Shown here piece by piece: positions 18,130 to 27,517 of a stretch of 64,000 nt of DNA. Every line of letters begins with the position of its first letter. Position 1 is the stretch's first letter. Origin of the DNA: Candidatus Krumholzibacteriota bacterium (GTDB lineage Bacteria; Krumholzibacteriota; Krumholzibacteriia; Krumholzibacteriales; Krumholzibacteriaceae); the NCBI GenBank assembly GCA_016932415.1, contig JAFGCX010000006.1, forward strand, positions 1 through 64,000. The letters run 5' to 3'. The notes under the pieces were generated by a model. The model saw only the letters and a program-made list of their open reading frames with translations. It made no database searches and was not told the origin of the DNA. The translations under genes were made by a program, and so were the position numbers.

Positions 18130-20049
18130 ATGGAATCAACAGAGGAGATCGTTCTTTTTACGGAAGAAAGTGATCTGACCCCTCGATCGGGCAGAGACGA
18201 TCGAAGTTCAGAGACCCTTGATCTGCTCCTGTATATGACGGCGGCCGATCTGATCGATAAGTTCGATTGCGATATAGTCATCGTGATGCTCACCGAGGGA
18301 AAAGACCTCGTCGTCGAAACGATCCTCGGGATCGAGGACGAAGCTCAAGTCCCCAATTCAATAGCTATCGGGACAAGTTTTTCCGGAAGTCTTGCCGGCA
18401 GAACCGAAGCGGTCATTATCGAAGATTTCGAGGAATATTCCAGGTCGATCCCTGACAATATCGAAAAGTTCTATTCCGGAACAGTCGCCTCTTCTCCCTT
18501 GATGATAGGAAACGATCTGATCGGTCTTGTCAATATCTGCAGGCATGATAGAACGAATAAATTCTCGAAAGAAGAGATCGAGCGTCTTTTTATAATCGCG
18601 GGAAGCGCCGCGCTGACGATCAACAGCCAGATGATGGTTGATTTCCAGACAAACCAGCTTAAATCGGCGCATGCTGATATGGTGGCGATGACAGACAAGC
18701 TCAAGACAGAGCTCGAAGCAAGAAAAAAAGCTGAAAAAGAGATCCATGAGCAGAACAGGAAACTGACTGACGCAAACAGCAAACTCGCCAGGATTACCAG
18801 CGATCTTGCCGAAAGCGAGGAAAAATTCCGTAATCTTGTCGAGAAATCAAATGGCGGGATCGTGATCATCGTCGACGGGATGATTCATTACGCCAACCCG
18901 TATTTTATAGAAAGACTATTCACAGAGGAATCTGAAGCCACAGGCAGATCGATACTCTCCCTCTGTACTCCCGAAGAATCGCTTCGTCTTAAAAAATACC
19001 TCGATCGGCGCGAACCATCCTGTGGCGATGAGAACGCCCTCGAGACTGTGATGGTCGACCAGCACGGAAACCGGATATACATGGAACTTACATGCGGGAA
19101 TACGACCTTCCAGGGAAAGGATGCCGTCCTTCTGTTCATTCGAGATGTGACCAGCCAGAAAAAACTGCTTCTCGAACTCCAGCATAAGGAAAAACTCGAA
19201 TCAATAGGCCGGCTGGCAGCCGGCATCGCGCACGAGATAAATACACCGACCCAGTATGTTGGAGACAACACCCGTTTCATCTCTGATTCGTTCAAAGATA
19301 TCGACTCTCTGCTTGACGAGTTCGGCGCTATGCTCGACGGGGTCGAGAAGGGATTACCGGCAGGCGACTTCATCGACCGGGTAAAAGAGACGATCGAAAG
19401 GATCGATCTTCAGTATCTGAAAGAGGAGATCCCGACCGCGATATCCCAGACGATCGAGGGGATAGAAAGGATATCGAAGATCGTTCGCTCGATGAAAGAA
19501 TTCTCTCATCCCGGAAGCAGGGATATCTCCCAGGTCGATCTCAACAAGGCGATTGAAACGACTGTGACGATAGCTAGAAACGAATGGAAATATATTGCCG
19601 ATATGGAACTCGATCTCGACAAGGACCTCTCCCCGGTAAGGTGCGTTCCGGACCAGATAAACCAGGTGATCCTCAATATAATCATCAACGCTTCGCACGC
19701 CATCGCTGATGTGATAGAGAAAGATCCGGGGCAAAAGGGAAAAATAACGATCACAACGAGCGAAACGGAAAAGAATGTCGAGATAAGGATTTCCGATACG
19801 GGATGCGGCATTCCGGAAGAGATCAGGGAAAGAGTATTCGATCCATTCTTTACGACAAAAGAGACAGGAAAAGGCACGGGGCAGGGACTGGCTATCGCCA
19901 GCAAGATAATAGTCAAGGACCATGGCGGCAAAATAACGATAGAGTCTGAAGTAGGAAAGGGAACAACTATGTGCGTACTGCTGCCGAAGTCTGCAGATAC
20001 GATCAAAGAGGATTCAATAGATGAAGAAAAAGATTCTGTTTGTAGATGA
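18130..20049 (+). CDS. GAF-PAS sensor histidine kinase
   Basis: This 639-residue soluble kinase has no membrane segment, so it should sense a cytoplasmic signal. A GAF domain spans about 35-190 (GTSFSGSLAGRTEAVII, FYSGTVASSPLMIG). A coiled coil follows to about 235, then a PAS domain at about 237-345 (VEKSNGGIVIIVDGMIHYANP). The HisKA-like box GRLAAGIAHEINTPTQY has phospho-acceptor H368. The long insert between the H-box and the ATPase is typical of the family with N-x-P or N-T-P after the His. The HATPase part shows NQVILNIIINASHAI, ISDTGCGIPEEI, FFTTKETGKGTGQGL. Its 3' end overlaps the next gene by 29 bases, so production is coupled to the HDOD regulator. Confidence 0.93.
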   Translation: MESTEEIVLFTEESDLTPRSGRDDRSSETLDLLLYMTAADLIDKFDCDIVIVMLTEGKDLVVETILGIEDEAQVPNSIAIGTSFSGSLAGRTEAVIIEDFEEYSRSIPDNIEKFYSGTVASSPLMIGNDLIGLVNICRHDRTNKFSKEEIERLFIIAGSAALTINSQMMVDFQTNQLKSAHADMVAMTDKLKTELEARKKAEKEIHEQNRKLTDANSKLARITSDLAESEEKFRNLVEKSNGGIVIIVDGMIHYANPYFIERLFTEESEATGRSILSLCTPEESLRLKKYLDRREPSCGDENALETVMVDQHGNRIYMELTCGNTTFQGKDAVLLFIRDVTSQKKLLLELQHKEKLESIGRLAAGIAHEINTPTQYVGDNTRFISDSFKDIDSLLDEFGAMLDGVEKGLPAGDFIDRVKETIERIDLQYLKEEIPTAISQTIEGIERISKIVRSMKEFSHPGSRDISQVDLNKAIETTVTIARNEWKYIADMELDLDKDLSPVRCVPDQINQVILNIIINASHAIADVIEKDPGQKGKITITTSETEKNVEIRISDTGCGIPEEIRERVFDPFFTTKETGKGTGQGLAIASKIIVKDHGGKITIESEVGKGTTMCVLLPKSADTIKEDSIDEEKDSVCR

Positions 20050-21217
20050 TGAACCGAACGTGCTTCTCGGATTGAAGCGGATGATGAGGGTCCACAGGGC
20101 GGAATTCGATATTGCCTTCGCTGAAAGCGGGATCGAGGCGATCGAAAAGTTGACGCAGGACCGGTTTGACGCGGTGATATCTGACCTCCGCATGCCGGGG
20201 ATGAACGGCAATGAACTTCTAGAGAAGATATCTGTGAATGATCCCCGAATCATCAGAATGATCCTGTCTGGCCAGTCCGATCACGGTTCGGTGACCGGCT
20301 CGATCGGAAAAACCCACCAGTATTTCTCAAAACCGTGCAACCCGGCGAAACTGGTCGAACTGATCGGCAAGATAGGCAAGATACTGGGGACTCTCAATGA
20401 CAGCGGTTTTTGCCAGTACGCGGCCATGACGGCTCCGATGCGATGTCTTCCCCGCACCCTTTCGATCCTCGAGTCGGAACTCGAAAAAAACGACCCCGAT
20501 ATCGATATCGTCAACGGAGCGATATCGAGCGATATACTCGCTTCGTCAGTCTTTCTTCAGCTTGTGAATACTGAGTATTTCGGAACGTACTCTCATATAA
20601 AAGATATCGATGAAGCTGTCTCGATAATAGGGATAGATGTAATAAAGAAAATAATCATTGATACCGGCCTGTTCGTCCCCTTCAGCGGGGAAAGCCTCGA
20701 TCTCATCGATTTCGAGGAGATCCAGGCTCACAGCAACAGATCTAGAGATATCGCGCAAAGAACCCCAAACTCAATATTCAGTGATTCGAAGCAGAAGGAC
20801 AATTGCGTCCTTGCCGCATTCATTCATGATATCGGAAAACTCCTGATGATCGATTACGATCCGGTGAAGTACAGGTCACTTATCTCGGGGATGAACGGCG
20901 ACATGTCGGCAAGAGCTGATACGGAAAGAAATATCTTCGGCTTCACGCATCAGGAGGCGGGAGACTATTTCCTGAAACTCCGCGGGTTTGGTGATGAGAT
21001 AACAGAAGCTGTGGCCAGTCATCATGATCCTGACAAAGATTCTCCCGTCTCCAGGGTCACATACTATTCCAACATCATCGCAAGGACTGAAAAAAACAGT
21101 ACGGGCCACCTCCCCGATTGGATACTGAAAGAGGTCACCGCCGCGGGACTTGGGAAATGGGCGGAGAGTCTCATCGAATCGGACGGACTGGATCCCGTCG
21201 AGGAATTGACATTATGA
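20021..21217 (+). CDS. Response regulator with HDOD domain
   Basis: This 398-residue protein has a receiver (1-120) with phospho-acceptor D55 (VISDLRMPGMNG) and K-P at the end. An HDOD domain spans about 135-340: MRCLPRTLSIL, then VFLQLVNTEYFG, AVSIIGIDVIKKIII and an HDIGKL motif followed by HQEAGDYFLKLRGF and VASHHDP. HDOD domains are relatives of HD phosphohydrolases that usually act as binding platforms. Here the H-D pair and later His residues are retained, so hydrolase activity is not excluded. The ATG at 20021 overlaps the kinase gene by 29 bases. It overlaps the next gene by four bases (ATGA). Confidence 0.92.
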   Translation: MKKKILFVDDEPNVLLGLKRMMRVHRAEFDIAFAESGIEAIEKLTQDRFDAVISDLRMPGMNGNELLEKISVNDPRIIRMILSGQSDHGSVTGSIGKTHQYFSKPCNPAKLVELIGKIGKILGTLNDSGFCQYAAMTAPMRCLPRTLSILESELEKNDPDIDIVNGAISSDILASSVFLQLVNTEYFGTYSHIKDIDEAVSIIGIDVIKKIIIDTGLFVPFSGESLDLIDFEEIQAHSNRSRDIAQRTPNSIFSDSKQKDNCVLAAFIHDIGKLLMIDYDPVKYRSLISGMNGDMSARADTERNIFGFTHQEAGDYFLKLRGFGDEITEAVASHHDPDKDSPVSRVTYYSNIIARTEKNSTGHLPDWILKEVTAAGLGKWAESLIESDGLDPVEELTL

Positions 21218-22380
21218 AACACAGAATAATATGCGTCGATGACGAACCGAATATCCTTTCCGCTTACAAGCGCCAGTTGAAAGGGAAATACGAGATCGAG
21301 ACCGCCCTGGGAGCGCAGGAAGCCCTCGGCAAGATCGAAAAATCAGCTCCGTTCGCCCTTGTAATAAGCGATCTTCGGATGCCGCAGATCAACGGCATCC
21401 AATTCCTTACGATGGTAAAGACCCGCTCGCCGGAATCGGTTAGAGTCATGATCACAGGAAATGCCGATCTTGAAACGGCGATGGCCGCCGTCAACAAAGG
21501 GAGCATCTTCAGGATACTTACGAAACCGGTCGATCCATGGGTCCTCAACAAGACGATAGAAGCGGCGATAGAACAGCACCAGTTGATAGTGGCTGAAAAG
21601 GAACTGCTTGAAGACACCCTCAACGGAAGTATACGGGTGCTGACCGAGATGCTTTCGATAATCAACCCGATGGCTTTCAGCAGCGCTTCAAGAATCAAGG
21701 GGTACGCCTCATTTCTCGCCGGAAAACTCGAGGTCGCCGATCGATGGCAGATAGAGCTTGCCGCCATGCTTTCGCATATAGGGTGCGTCACCCTCCATCC
21801 TGATACCCTTGAAAAGATATACGCTGAAAGCGAACTGACCCGTGATGAGAAGGAAGCATTTGAATCGCACCCGGAGACAGGTTGTAATCTTCTGATCAAT
21901 ATCCCCCGCATGGAGACTGTGGCAAGGATCATCAAGGATCAGCTCAGGCCCTTCTCACAGATGGGATCTGTTGATGATCCGAAGCTCAGGGATCAGGTAG
22001 AGGCTGGAGCGCAGATCCTCGGCGTTGCGATCGAATTCGACAGGTGGATAATGCGGGGCGTATCTAAAAAGGCGACTATCGCCAGATTGAAGACCAAGCC
22101 GGAGAGGTTCGATCCGGTCATAGTCGCGGCCCTCGAAGGAATCGAGACGGCTCAGTCGACATGCGAGATAAAGACTATTGAGATCAACAAACTCATAACC
22201 GGTATGATCCTCGATCAGGATGTCAGGACAAAGAAAGACCTGCTCCTCGTTGCCAAGGGACAGGAAGTCACCGCATCGGTTATAACGAAACTCCACAGGT
22301 TCGTCATAATGTCTGATATAGATGAAAAAATCCGGGTGATGATTCCGAAATATGACGAAAAGATCGCCGTCCCGGTCTAG
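21214..22380 (+). CDS. Response regulator with decayed HD-GYP domain
   Basis: This 388-residue protein has a receiver (1-120; acidic D9/D10, acceptor D53 in VISDLRMPQING, K-P near 105) of the type found on HD-GYP regulators. The output region aligns by eye with HD-GYP: SRIKGYASFLAGKL, then AAMLSHIGCVTLHPD where active proteins have L-L-H-D-I-G-K, and ESHPETGCNLLINIP. The H-H-E-x-x-D-G-x-G-Y-P stretch is missing and is replaced by IKDQLRPF. The metal-binding His/Asp are therefore lost and c-di-GMP hydrolysis is unlikely. A further C-terminal region follows. The ATG at 21214 overlaps the HDOD gene stop (ATGA); a longer upstream reading lies inside the previous gene. It is last in its operon. 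Confidence 0.85.
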   Translation: MKHRIICVDDEPNILSAYKRQLKGKYEIETALGAQEALGKIEKSAPFALVISDLRMPQINGIQFLTMVKTRSPESVRVMITGNADLETAMAAVNKGSIFRILTKPVDPWVLNKTIEAAIEQHQLIVAEKELLEDTLNGSIRVLTEMLSIINPMAFSSASRIKGYASFLAGKLEVADRWQIELAAMLSHIGCVTLHPDTLEKIYAESELTRDEKEAFESHPETGCNLLINIPRMETVARIIKDQLRPFSQMGSVDDPKLRDQVEAGAQILGVAIEFDRWIMRGVSKKATIARLKTKPERFDPVIVAALEGIETAQSTCEIKTIEINKLITGMILDQDVRTKKDLLLVAKGQEVTASVITKLHRFVIMSDIDEKIRVMIPKYDEKIAVPV

Positions 22381-22474
22381 AATATCCCGTTGAAAGAAAG
22401 TATTCCCGCGAGTATGTCCTTTCCTGGTCGGCGTGAAGACCGCTGCCTCGTGAATCGGTTTTTTAACCACAAAG

Positions 22475-23437
22475 TCATTTTACCGGATCATCTTCTTCGG
22501 GTGAGAAAAGCTTCTCCGCCCCTTTGATTATCTGCTCAGCCTTCCACTTCGACAGGAAAAACGGGTACTCACTCTGCGTGGAGACTGCAGGATATCTCTC
22601 TTCATCCCCCTCGTAAAGCGACAACGTTTGAGCTATACCGGTATTTACCGTTACTGAAAAGACCGGAACGGAAAAGTCATCTTTCTTAATATCGTTGATA
22701 TAGCTGTCGCACCTGATGCTCGCGATCGAGGAGATGATCCTCGATACAGTTGCCTCGTCGATCACGCTTCCATCCCCGCCCTGCCACTTGCCGGCCGATC
22801 CGGGAGCTTCCTCGCCGGAGTCGCCCGTACCGGGAGGAATATAGCCGGGATTCCTGATAATGTCGAAAGGCTCGCTGCCTTTGAGCACCTTCAGGGAAAC
22901 TACCTCATCCTTGTTAACAGTAAAGACTGTCTTGTCTCTCAGCTTCTCTCTGTCCTGGTCAAAAACGTTCCTGATATTTCCCTTTGCCTGATATATCTCG
23001 GATCTACCCTCGAGCCGGACGAATGTATGCCTGTTGGTCGAAGCCTTTTTACCCACTTCGACAGAAAGCCGCTTTTCCTCTCCTGAATAGACCTCGAGAC
23101 TGATCTTCTGATCATCCTCGAGGTCGTAGGTCGCGTAATTACCCGATTCTGCAACCAGAGTAGTGATAGAGAATCCTGACGCCGCTTCGATCATCCTGTC
23201 GACGAGCGATCTGTCGGCGATATATCCTTCAGGCAGTATCCTCCATTTGTCATCGTTCCTTTCGAGGACGACAGTATCTTCAGCCGATGAAAAAACAAAT
23301 TTGCTGATCTCGCCAGAAGCGGGAGGTGTTATCCCGGGAAGCTCATAATGGGTCCTGTCTTTTTTCCTTGCTATCAGAAAGACGGAAATAACCGCTATTA
23401 TCAGAATAAGAATCGAGTATTCCTTCTTTATCTTCAT
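22475..23437 (-). CDS. DUF4340 membrane-anchored protein of Gld-like ABC module
   Basis: This 320-residue protein has one N-terminal TM (YSILILIIAVISVFLIARKK) and a large extracytoplasmic region. The pattern is that of DUF4340: KFVFSSAEDTVVLERNDDKWRI near residue 50, then repeated beta units such as LSVEVGKKA, FVRLEGRSEIYQA and VFTVNKDEVVSLKV. The protein is acidic at the end. DUF4340 genes typically follow a GldG-like gene and an ABC ATPase/permease pair, as here. It is last of the operon, 19 nt after the GldG-like gene. The substrate and role of this module are unknown; links to gliding come from Bacteroidota and may not apply. Confidence 0.85.
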   Translation of the reverse strand: MKIKKEYSILILIIAVISVFLIARKKDRTHYELPGITPPASGEISKFVFSSAEDTVVLERNDDKWRILPEGYIADRSLVDRMIEAASGFSITTLVAESGNYATYDLEDDQKISLEVYSGEEKRLSVEVGKKASTNRHTFVRLEGRSEIYQAKGNIRNVFDQDREKLRDKTVFTVNKDEVVSLKVLKGSEPFDIIRNPGYIPPGTGDSGEEAPGSAGKWQGGDGSVIDEATVSRIISSIASIRCDSYINDIKKDDFSVPVFSVTVNTGIAQTLSLYEGDEERYPAVSTQSEYPFFLSKWKAEQIIKGAEKLFSPEEDDPVK

Positions 23438-23456
23438 CTTATGTCCTCCGAACCTA

Positions 23457-25643
23457 TCATCTGAACATCATCTCAATAGTCCGTTTTCTTGTTTTTCTTC
23501 TGAACCACACAGAAATACCCATCACGGCGACAAATACGGGCAGGCCGGCTATATTGAAACTCTTCACGAACGTCTTGAGTCCTCCCGAACTTTCCTGGAG
23601 AGGGTTGTACCGCTGCATTTTGCTCCGCATCGCTGCGTATTCATCCCTGCCATTGAGGTGATCGAGCACGTTCATCACAAAAGTCGCGTTGGTCGATCTG
23701 CCCGCCTCATCGAGAACATTGTTTCCCAGAAGAGCAGCTGAACCTATGACGAAAAGCTTTCCCGGCTTTCCCTTATTCACGATAACACCTTCATCCGATA
23801 TATTGCCAAAAGAGCTTTCTTCCGGACTCTCTGCTATCTGCTGTTCCTCGCCGGCATTCTCTTTCATCGGCTTTTCCGGTATTTCCCTTCCAGCGAAATA
23901 ACTTGGGAACTCCCCGCTGATCATCACAGCCATCGGAAGACTCTTCATTTCGGCAGGATCATCGGGAGGCCTGATCATCATCGGGTTCAGATCTATCCGC
24001 CCTGCCATCTCCCATGAACGTTTCGACGAGGAAAAGAGGAGATCGCCCCGAAGCCCGTTTGTAGTGAGCCTGTCTGTCTTCATCTCTACCGGTGATGAGA
24101 TCACAGATACCATCTCCTTGATATTTTTCAGGAAAGGTATTCTATCGTTGATATTCTCGTTCAAGATGATGGGAGCAAAATATATCGGCTGTGTTCCTCC
24201 GCCGTACATCTGGGGCAGTTTCTGTTCGAAACAGTTTTCGTCAAGTATATACGATTTTTTGACTTCTACGCCGTAATGTGCCAGCAGTTTTTCCAGGCCG
24301 GTATTGACTGGCCTGAAAACAGGCCCCTGATTGTAATTCATCTGCGGCTGACCTGGATTCTGTTCGATCTGCTCGAATGGATCGAGGAACAGAGCTACCG
24401 ATTTGCCCTTCATGAGAAACTGGTCGATCTGAAAAAGGTCATACTCGTCAAACTGTTCCTTGGGTCCCGCTATAATAAGACAATCTATCCCCTCGGGAAG
24501 AGGCTCTCCCCCCATGGCGACACTGCTTACCGAATAATCCTCGGAGACCAGAGCGCTGAAATTGGAAAGCGATTCCTGCTGGGGGGGCTGGTCAGGCATC
24601 TGCCTCGACTGTGAAAGCGGTACCGCCCCATATCCTGAAAGATAGCCGATCTTCTTGTTGACATCGAGGACATCGTCTATCGATTCGGAAAGCCTCTCGG
24701 GCATATTGTTCATGTCAGCCAGCTGATACTGCGTACCGAACAGTGGTATCCTCACCACATCTATGAGGGGAATCGCGAGGAAAGTCCCTTTATTGTCTAT
24801 CACGATCCCCGCGGAACCGCGCATCTCGGCGTCACCCCCCCCTCCCGGAACAGGCCATCTCAGCGTCAGGACGCCATAATCGTGCGCTTCGCTCTCATGA
24901 GCCGGATCAGCGGTCGGATCGATGAAGGTGAACCTGAGCCTGTTATAATATTTCTGGTTGAGATCTTTTATCATCGATTCGATCCTGCCCGGAATACCGG
25001 CCATATCCGAAATCCTGAGCTGGGACTGGACGCCCTGGAGCGAACTGGAAAGGAAGAGTTTTATTTCGACATCTTTTTCAAGATTGAGCAGCACGCTGAT
25101 CTTGCTGTTCATCTTTTCGATCTTCGAGGTTATCGTATATTCTAGCCCCTCTGTATCGGTAATGGATGGTATCTTGTCTATGACATCCCCATGGATCATC
25201 ACCATACCCATATAGGCCTTCTTGAATTTCACTTCATCCTGCTCGATATTCTGTATCTGGACCGGATATATCCCGTAATCCATGGCGAGCTGCTGATTTT
25301 TCTTTGCTTTCTCGCTTATATCTCCCTCCTCGGCGCTGACATCATAGAACCTGAAATTGAAATATCTGTTTGAATGAGCGGCATACTCTTCAAGCAGATC
25401 ATGCAGGTAGCGCTCGGTATTATTGTGCGGAGCGGGAAGGTCCTTGGTGAAAAAGACATTTATGGTAAGAGGTTCCGAAAGGGTGGCGACAGCTTTTTTA
25501 CTTGCTTCAGAGAGCGAATAGAGTCCGTTTGACGTCAGATCGATCCTGAAAAAAAGCGACAACCCGGCAATGTTGATCAGTATCGTGACTATAAGATAGA
25601 CGATAAACCTGTAGTATTTGGTATATCCCTTTATAGAAGTCAT
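23457..25643 (-). CDS. GldG-like ABC transporter auxiliary protein
   Basis: This 728-residue protein has an N-terminal TM at about 12-35, a large extracytoplasmic region of the ABC_transp_aux/GldG type, and a C-terminal TM (AGLPVFVAVMGISVWF). Family marks are RIDLTSNGLYSLSEASKKAV at the start (LTxNxxYSLS), NVFFTKDLPAPHNNTERYLHDLLEEYA, FTFIDPTADP and LIIAGPKEQFDEYDLFQIDQFL. An asparagine/proline-rich stretch (about 440-460) breaks the fold. I chose ATG 25643 because GGAGG lies five bases upstream and the permease gene stops at 25654. A longer reading would overlap the permease gene. Confidence 0.87.
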   Translation of the reverse strand: MTSIKGYTKYYRFIVYLIVTILINIAGLSLFFRIDLTSNGLYSLSEASKKAVATLSEPLTINVFFTKDLPAPHNNTERYLHDLLEEYAAHSNRYFNFRFYDVSAEEGDISEKAKKNQQLAMDYGIYPVQIQNIEQDEVKFKKAYMGMVMIHGDVIDKIPSITDTEGLEYTITSKIEKMNSKISVLLNLEKDVEIKLFLSSSLQGVQSQLRISDMAGIPGRIESMIKDLNQKYYNRLRFTFIDPTADPAHESEAHDYGVLTLRWPVPGGGGDAEMRGSAGIVIDNKGTFLAIPLIDVVRIPLFGTQYQLADMNNMPERLSESIDDVLDVNKKIGYLSGYGAVPLSQSRQMPDQPPQQESLSNFSALVSEDYSVSSVAMGGEPLPEGIDCLIIAGPKEQFDEYDLFQIDQFLMKGKSVALFLDPFEQIEQNPGQPQMNYNQGPVFRPVNTGLEKLLAHYGVEVKKSYILDENCFEQKLPQMYGGGTQPIYFAPIILNENINDRIPFLKNIKEMVSVISSPVEMKTDRLTTNGLRGDLLFSSSKRSWEMAGRIDLNPMMIRPPDDPAEMKSLPMAVMISGEFPSYFAGREIPEKPMKENAGEEQQIAESPEESSFGNISDEGVIVNKGKPGKLFVIGSAALLGNNVLDEAGRSTNATFVMNVLDHLNGRDEYAAMRSKMQRYNPLQESSGGLKTFVKSFNIAGLPVFVAVMGISVWFRRKTRKRTIEMMFR

Positions 25644-25653
25644 CTGGCCTCCT

Positions 25654-26367
25654 CTATTTCTTTTCCTCGACAACCAGGTGCGCGCCAAAGAGCGCGATAA
25701 AGATCAGGCTGACGAAATAAAGCAGATCCCTTGAGTCCAGGACACCCCTGGCGACATTCTGAAAATGATAATCAGCCCCGATATACTGGAAAAATCCCAG
25801 CATCGATTCGGGAAGAAAAAACAAAAGCTTGTCGATCAACGTCAGTGCGATGCAGATGATCATCCCGACAATGAAAGCGATTATCTGGTTTCTCGTAAGA
25901 GCCGAAGCAAAGATGCCGACGGCGCTGAACGCACCACCAAGAAGGATCGCTCCGATATATCCTCCGATCACAGGTCCCCAGTCGAGATCCCCGAGAAAAG
26001 CAATAAATACCGCGTAGCTTAGCGTCGGCAGGAGCATCATCGCGACAAATGACACGGCGGCGAGAAATTTCCCCGCGATGATCTCCCCGAAAGTCACCGG
26101 CAGGGTTGCGAGTATCTCGTAAGAACCCGTATTGAATTCTTCTGAAAAGAGGCGCATCGTGACTGTCGGGATAATAAAGGAAAAGATTATCGGAAGAAGC
26201 GAGAAAAAATCCCTCATCTGCGCCTGATTGTAAAGGAAGAATGTCGAGAAGAAAAACCAGCCGGTGAGAATCAGGAATACCGATATCACGATATACGCTA
26301 TCGGAGATATAAAGTAAACCTTGAATTCCCTCCTGAAGATATAAGAAAAATTTCCGGTCCCAACCAT
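25654..26367 (-). CDS. ABC-2 type permease (GldF-like)
   Basis: This 237-residue permease has six membrane spans. It opens FRREFKVYFISPIAYIVI, as usual for ABC-2 permeases next to GldG-like proteins, and has RLFSEEFNTGSYEILATLPV in the cytoplasmic loop, the classic coupling region. The ATG at 26367 starts two bases after the ATPase stop codon (26370-26372). A longer reading (to 26502) would overlap the ATPase gene. Together with the ATPase, the GldG-like and the DUF4340 protein it forms an exporter module of unknown substrate. Confidence 0.9.
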   Translation of the reverse strand: MVGTGNFSYIFRREFKVYFISPIAYIVISVFLILTGWFFFSTFFLYNQAQMRDFFSLLPIIFSFIIPTVTMRLFSEEFNTGSYEILATLPVTFGEIIAGKFLAAVSFVAMMLLPTLSYAVFIAFLGDLDWGPVIGGYIGAILLGGAFSAVGIFASALTRNQIIAFIVGMIICIALTLIDKLLFFLPESMLGFFQYIGADYHFQNVARGVLDSRDLLYFVSLIFIALFGAHLVVEEKK

Positions 26368-26369
26368 TT

Positions 26370-27305
26370 CTAGTTCTCCTTTGTCAGTTCTCTGAATATG
26401 TGTTCCAGGCTCTTCGATTCCTGCCGGTACTCGAGTAGAAGCCATTCTGTCCCTCTGATGCTGCGGTAGACTTCGCTTCGGATATCCTTTTCGGTATCGC
26501 AATGAAGGAGATATGCCACTCCATCAGATCTCGGTTCTCCCCTGCCGACCGAAGATACTCCGGCGATCTTTGAAAGTCTTTTTTCCACCTCTTCGGCCGG
26601 AGCCTGGTCGATCACAAGGTTGAGCGTGTATTCCGACATCGAAGAACGTTTGAGGTCCTCGGTGCTTCCGTCGGCGACTATTTTCCCCCTGTTTATCACC
26701 ACGACCCTGTCGCAGGTCGCTTCGACCTCGCTCAGGATATGCGTCGACAGTATGACGGTCTTCTCTTTTCCTATCTTCCTGATTATATCCCTTATATCGA
26801 CGATCTGGTTCGGATCGAGTCCCGACGTCGGCTCGTCGAGCACAAGTATCTCCGGATCGCTTATCATCGCGTGCGCCAGACCCACGCGCTGTTTGTACCC
26901 TTTCGACAGTTCATGAAGAGTCCGGTGCATAACGTCCCTCAGACCGCAGACGTCGGCAAGTTCGCTGATCTTGTCGCCCCTTGCCTTTTCATCGAGTCCG
27001 TGTATCTGCGAGACATATACAAGATAGTCATACACGATCATCTCCTGGTAGATCGGCGCGGACTCGGGGAGATAACCTATCATCTGTTTGATCCCGAGAG
27101 GGTCTTCCACCACGGAGATCCCTTTTGCCGTCACCGTTCCGGATGAAGGGGAGAGAAACCCCGTCATGATCCTCATCGCTGTGGTCTTCCCCGCTCCGTT
27201 AGGTCCGAGAAGCCCGAGGATCTTCCCCTTCTCGATCGTCAGGTTAATATGATCGAGGGCGCATAGATCGCCATAGTATTTTGTCAAATCCGTTATCTCG
27301 ATCAC
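26370..27305 (-). CDS. ABC transporter ATP-binding protein (GldA-like)
   Basis: This 311-residue ATPase has Walker A GPNGAGKTT (about 34-42), signature LSKGYKQRVGLA in place of L-S-G-G-Q, and Walker B EILVLDEPTSGLDP. A switch His sits in ILSTHILSEVEATCDRV. An extra C-terminal domain of about 90 residues follows, as in GldA and other ABC-2 exporters. It starts with GTG at 27305, six bases after AAAGGAG. It is first of the operon with the permease, GldG-like and DUF4340 genes, so the promoter should be in the gap at 27306-27517. That gap is AT-rich and includes A7T6 near 27470. Confidence 0.94.
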   Translation of the reverse strand: MIEITDLTKYYGDLCALDHINLTIEKGKILGLLGPNGAGKTTAMRIMTGFLSPSSGTVTAKGISVVEDPLGIKQMIGYLPESAPIYQEMIVYDYLVYVSQIHGLDEKARGDKISELADVCGLRDVMHRTLHELSKGYKQRVGLAHAMISDPEILVLDEPTSGLDPNQIVDIRDIIRKIGKEKTVILSTHILSEVEATCDRVVVINRGKIVADGSTEDLKRSSMSEYTLNLVIDQAPAEEVEKRLSKIAGVSSVGRGEPRSDGVAYLLHCDTEKDIRSEVYRSIRGTEWLLLEYRQESKSLEHIFRELTKEN

Positions 27306-27517
27306 AGATCGCTCCTTTCGAATCAGTTCAATCAGATATTAAACCACGCGAAAATGGTATCACTGAATCAGTTTATCAACTGTTAAAGGATACCATCAAT
27401 ATCGGTTTAGAATTATACGGTGAAAGGATAAAATAATTCCCTCCCGCCCGTCAATATTAAAAAATTTTTTTGGAAAGACCAGTGTGCTGCATGGAAAATC
27501 AGTAGAACGGCGCTTTA

